DNA from: Paractinoplanes brasiliensis
GTDB lineage: Bacteria > Actinomycetota > Actinomycetes > Mycobacteriales > Micromonosporaceae
Assembly: GCF_004362215.1 (NCBI RefSeq)
Contig: NZ_SNWR01000001.1
Location: 1,674,001-1,738,000 of the forward strand
DNA: 64,000 bases
Reading direction: 5' to 3'
Shown: one piece after another, positions 61,210 through 64,000 of the stretch
Layout: each line of letters opens with the position of its first letter
Position numbering within the stretch: position 1 is the stretch's first letter
Program-made: the position numbers and the translations under genes
The notes under the pieces: generated by a model
Databases searched by the model: none
The model's input: the letters and a program-made list of their open reading frames with translations, nothing else
What the model was told of the DNA's origin: nothing

Positions 61210-62745
61210 GTGAGCCAGCCCAGCCTCAGCCTGGTCGACACCGACCCGGCCGAATTGGCCGTCGATGCCATCGTCATCGGCCTGCACAGCCAGCCCGACG
61301 AGGGTGGCGCCCTGCTGCCGGCCGCCGGCGCCGAGAGCATCGCCGCCGCGTTCGACGGCAAGCTGACCTCGACGCTGGCGCTGCTCGGCGCGAGCGGCGC
61401 GCCGGGTGAGGTGACCAAGCTGGCCACCCTCGGCACGATCGCCGCCCCGCTGGTGGTGGCGGTCGGCCTCGGCGACGAGCCGTCCGGGTCGGCGCCCGAG
61501 CCCGAGACCCTGCGCCGGGGCACCGGCGCCGCTGTACGCGCGCTGGCCGGCAGCGCCACCGTCGCGCTCGCGCTGCCGCTGCCCGACGACGAGGACGCGC
61601 CGTCGGTGCTGCGCGCGATCCTCGAGGGCGCGCTGCTCGGCTCGTACAAGTTCGCCGGTTACAAGACCAAGCCGCAGCCGAACCGCCGCGAGCCGGTGTC
61701 GGCCCTGCAGGTGCACGTGCCCGACGCGGCGGACCCGGCGGCCGCGGCCGAGGTGACGCGGGCCGAGGTCGTCGCGCGCGCGGTGCGCCTGACCCGCGAC
61801 TGGGTCAACACCCCGCCCAACTCGCTGCGCCCGCCGCAGTTCGCCGACGCCGTGGTGGCCGCGGCCGAGGGCACCGGCCTGCAGGTCGAGGTCCTCGACT
61901 TCGACGAGCTCCAGGCCGGCGGCTACGGCGGCATCGTGGCCGTGGGGCAGGGCTCCGAGGCCCCGCCGCGCCTGGTCAAGCTGACCTACGTGCCCGAGGG
62001 TGTGGAGTCGCCGAAGCGGGTCGCGCTGGTGGGCAAGGGCATCACGTTCGACACCGGCGGCATCAGCATCAAGCCGGCCGCGGGCATGTGGGAGATGAAG
62101 TCCGACATGGCGGGCGCGGCGGCGGTCGGCGCCACCATGCTGGCCGTGGCGGCGCTCAAGCCCCGGGTTGCGGTGAGCGCGTACCTGGCCATGGCGGAGA
62201 ACATGCCTTCCGGTACGGCGTACCGGCCGGGCGACGTCATCACGATGTTCAACGGCAAGCGGGTCGAGGTCTTCAACACCGACGCCGAGGGCCGGATGGT
62301 GCTGGCCGACGCGATCGCCCGGGCCTGCGCCGACGGCACCGACTACGTCTTCGAGGCGTCGACGCTGACCGGCGGCCAGGTCATCGCGCTGGGCAAGCGG
62401 ATCGCGGGCCTGATGGGCTCGGAGGCGGCCACCGAGCTGGTACGCAAGGCAGGCGACGAGGTCGGCGAGCCGGCCTGGCCGATGCCACTGCCCGACGAGG
62501 TGCGCAAGGGCATGGAGTCCGACATCGCCGACATCTGCCAGACGAACGCGAACCTGGACCGGGCCGGGCACATGCTGCAGGGCGGCGTTTTCCTGCGGGA
62601 GTTCGTGGCCGAGGGTGTCGAGTGGGCGCACATCGACATCGCCGGCCCGAGCTACCACACGGGCGAGGCCACCGGGTACTGGACCAAGGGCGGCACGGGC
62701 GTACCGATTCGCACGCTTCTTACGGTTATCGACCAGTTGGGCTGA
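61210..62745 (+). CDS. pepA: leucyl aminopeptidase (M17)
   Basis: 511-residue dinuclear-zinc aminopeptidase. VGKGITFDTGGISIKPA and the metal motif NTDAEGRMVLADAI are intact, as is MKSDMAGAAAVG with its Lys and Asp. An N-terminal about 160-residue alpha/beta domain precedes the catalytic half. It releases N-terminal residues from peptides; PepA in E. coli also binds DNA, which is not predictable here. GTG 61210 follows GGAGAG. A 14-bp stem terminator follows the stop. Confidence 0.95.
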   Translation: MSQPSLSLVDTDPAELAVDAIVIGLHSQPDEGGALLPAAGAESIAAAFDGKLTSTLALLGASGAPGEVTKLATLGTIAAPLVVAVGLGDEPSGSAPEPETLRRGTGAAVRALAGSATVALALPLPDDEDAPSVLRAILEGALLGSYKFAGYKTKPQPNRREPVSALQVHVPDAADPAAAAEVTRAEVVARAVRLTRDWVNTPPNSLRPPQFADAVVAAAEGTGLQVEVLDFDELQAGGYGGIVAVGQGSEAPPRLVKLTYVPEGVESPKRVALVGKGITFDTGGISIKPAAGMWEMKSDMAGAAAVGATMLAVAALKPRVAVSAYLAMAENMPSGTAYRPGDVITMFNGKRVEVFNTDAEGRMVLADAIARACADGTDYVFEASTLTGGQVIALGKRIAGLMGSEAATELVRKAGDEVGEPAWPMPLPDEVRKGMESDIADICQTNANLDRAGHMLQGGVFLREFVAEGVEWAHIDIAGPSYHTGEATGYWTKGGTGVPIRTLLTVIDQLG

Positions 62746-62750
62746 TTATT

Positions 62751-62781
62751 ACGGTTCCGGGCGCATCGCGCCCGGAACCGT
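62751..62781. terminator. bidirectional terminator between pepA and a small minus-strand gene
   Basis: ACGGTTCCGGGCGC and GCGCCCGGAACCGT form a perfect 14-bp stem with an ATC loop, then GTCAGTTTTCC on the plus strand. Confidence 0.85.
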
Positions 62782-62782
62782 G

Positions 62783-63112
62783 TCAGTTTTCCTGGGCGGG
62801 ACGCCGTTTGCGGCGCTCGTTGTAGTCACGCATCCGCTGCGGATAGCCCATGAGCCGCACGTCATAGATCGGAACGCTCAACTGATGAGCCCACCGCCGG
62901 GCGATCTCGGGAGTCTCGGTGCGCCGGCGCGTCCACTCCCCGTCGTGTGCCACGAGCAACACCGTGGTCTCGGTCACTGTCGTGCGCGGCTCGATGAACG
63001 CCTCGACCCCGCGGCGGGTGCGGACGAACTCGGCAAGATACTCAAGATCAGCACGGTCGACAGCCCGCCCGGCCGCAGCCCGCGGCTCCTGACGACGCCG
63101 AAACCAGGCCAC
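62783..63112 (-). CDS. conserved hypothetical protein
   Basis: 109-residue basic protein without a recognised domain. AWFRRRQEP begins the conserved-looking part, followed by YLAEFVRTRRGVEAFIEPRT, TTVLLVAHDGEWTRRRTET, and VPIYDVRLMGYPQRMRDYN. GTG 63112 has GAGGAG six bases upstream. The frame extends to 63235 without support. It is divergent from lpdA and convergent with pepA. Confidence 0.6.
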   Translation of the reverse strand: MAWFRRRQEPRAAAGRAVDRADLEYLAEFVRTRRGVEAFIEPRTTVTETTVLLVAHDGEWTRRRTETPEIARRWAHQLSVPIYDVRLMGYPQRMRDYNERRKRRPAQEN

Positions 63113-63357
63113 CACATGCTCCTCACGCTCAACTGCGGCAAGAGTACGTCGAGCAGGCCCGCCTCGGGGAACCTGAGTGCACCGGCCGGTTCGCAAAGTG
63201 ACAAGATGGCGTGGACATACTGTGACCGTTTCCATTGGGAGTTGTTCGGGCTTACCTTGACCGACGCACAGCTACAGCTGGACGCCTCGGTGCCCACCGC
63301 CCCGAATAATTGTCACCGTGTGACCCGCATGGCAACGACGCGAACACTGGAGTCAAC

Positions 63358-64000
63358 GTGAGCCAGCCGAACGGCGGAACCTTCGACATCGTCATCCTCG
63401 GCGCCGGCAGCGGTGGTTATGCGGCCGCCCTGCGCGCGGCCGAGCTCAACCTCTCCGTCGCGCTGATCGACAAGGCCGAGCTGGGCGGCACCTGCCTGCA
63501 CCGGGGCTGCATCCCGACCAAGGCGCTGCTGCACGCGGCCGAGATCGCCGACCAGACCCGCGAGAGCGAGCAGTTCGGCGTCAAGGCCGACCTGGTCGGC
63601 ATCGACATGGCCGGTGTCAACGCGTACAAGGACGGCGTGGTCGCGCGCCTCTACAAGGGCCTGCAGGGTCTGCTCAAGCAAGACAAGATCACCCTGGTTC
63701 AGGGCGCGGGCAAGCTGGTCGCCAAGGACACGGTCGAGGTCGACGGCAAGCGTTACACCGGCCGCAACGTCATCCTGGCGACCGGCTCCTACTCGCGATC
63801 GCTGCCCGGCCTCGAGGTCGACGGCAAGCGCGTCATCACCAGCGAGCACGCCCTCAAGCTCGACCGCGTGCCCTCCTCCGCGATCGTGCTCGGCGGCGGC
63901 GTCATCGGCGTCGAGTTCGCCAGCGTGTGGAAGTCGTTCGGCGCCGAGGTCACCATCCTCGAGGCCCTCCCCCGCCTGGTGGCGGCCGAGGACGAGGAGA
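63358..64000 (+). CDS. lpdA: dihydrolipoyl dehydrogenase (partial, cut by window end)
   Basis: First 214 residues of an E3 flavoprotein of 2-oxoacid dehydrogenase or glycine-cleavage complexes. FDIVILGAGSGGYAAALRA binds FAD. GGTCLHRGCIPTKALL carries the redox-active Cys pair spaced CxxxxC. ATGSYSRSLPG and VLGGGVIGVEFASVW begin the NAD domain. GTG 63358 begins MSQPNGGTFD. Its proximity to gcvT and pepA matches the region before the lipoyl enzymes in other actinobacteria. Confidence 0.92.
   Translation, partial: MSQPNGGTFDIVILGAGSGGYAAALRAAELNLSVALIDKAELGGTCLHRGCIPTKALLHAAEIADQTRESEQFGVKADLVGIDMAGVNAYKDGVVARLYKGLQGLLKQDKITLVQGAGKLVAKDTVEVDGKRYTGRNVILATGSYSRSLPGLEVDGKRVITSEHALKLDRVPSSAIVLGGGVIGVEFASVWKSFGAEVTILEALPRLVAAEDEE

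Overview
The window is high-GC (roughly 70%) actinobacterial chromosome with GTG/TTG starts, GC-rich third positions and little non-coding DNA. Gene content and order point to the Micromonosporaceae, most likely Actinoplanes or a close relative. This is judged from protein character and from microsynteny recalled for Mycobacterium tuberculosis (about Rv2179c to Rv2215) and Streptomyces (glkA and the qcr/cta region); no search was run. I see no rRNA, tRNA, CRISPR array, prophage or insertion sequence.

Layout. 0.1-5.6 kb: RNase AS, a phosphotransferase-like protein, a Crp-type regulator, a PlsC acyltransferase, a membrane protein and trehalose-6-phosphate synthase. 5.5-10.8 kb: a minus-strand run of SRPBCC protein, Cys-rich hypothetical, ROK glucokinase, EEP-family hydrolase, flavin monooxygenase and an alpha/beta hydrolase lacking its nucleophile. 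10.9-16.7 kb: NarL-type two-component system, DUF4395 protein, a divergent MarR/MFS pair and a thioredoxin-like protein. 16.7-26.4 kb: PimB'-like mannosyltransferase, M48 protease, NYN protein, a DEDDh/UvrC-like fusion, a RelA/SpoT homologue, NUDIX hydrolase, nucleotidyltransferase and a stand-alone RAM domain.

26.5-39.9 kb is the respiratory core: qcrCAB and ctaE on the minus strand, a CtaG-like assembly protein, trpD, then ctaC-ctaF with no ctaD, followed by a cysteine desulfurase/TusA pair, adenosine-kinase-like PfkB protein, an A-type Fe-S carrier and glycerate kinase. 40-43.5 kb: nadA, a second-type murA and a DUF3043 protein. 43.5-49 kb is more accessory: methyltransferase, azlCD with its XRE-cupin regulator, and an ABC-2 exporter. 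49-55.3 kb is one 2081-residue protein with a disordered, repeat-rich middle and a C-terminal WG-repeat domain. 55.3-64 kb: aldo/keto reductase, M50 protease, cobU-cobT fusion with cobS, gcvT, pepA and the start of lpdA.

The respiratory genes encode most of the bcc-aa3 supercomplex. Sulfur and Fe-S genes (desulfurase, TusA, A-type carrier) sit near Fe-S users (QcrA, NadA). Two patterns stand out. At least twelve genes have a TAnnnT-like -10 box ending 6-7 nt before the start codon, indicating leaderless mRNAs and settling many starts. The azlD start region has been tandemly copied as 56-bp units, giving a chain of short ORFs each overlapping the next start by ATGA and leading into azlD. I do not see an obviously new defence or biosynthetic system; the azlD repeat array and the giant WG-repeat protein are the best candidates for something undescribed.
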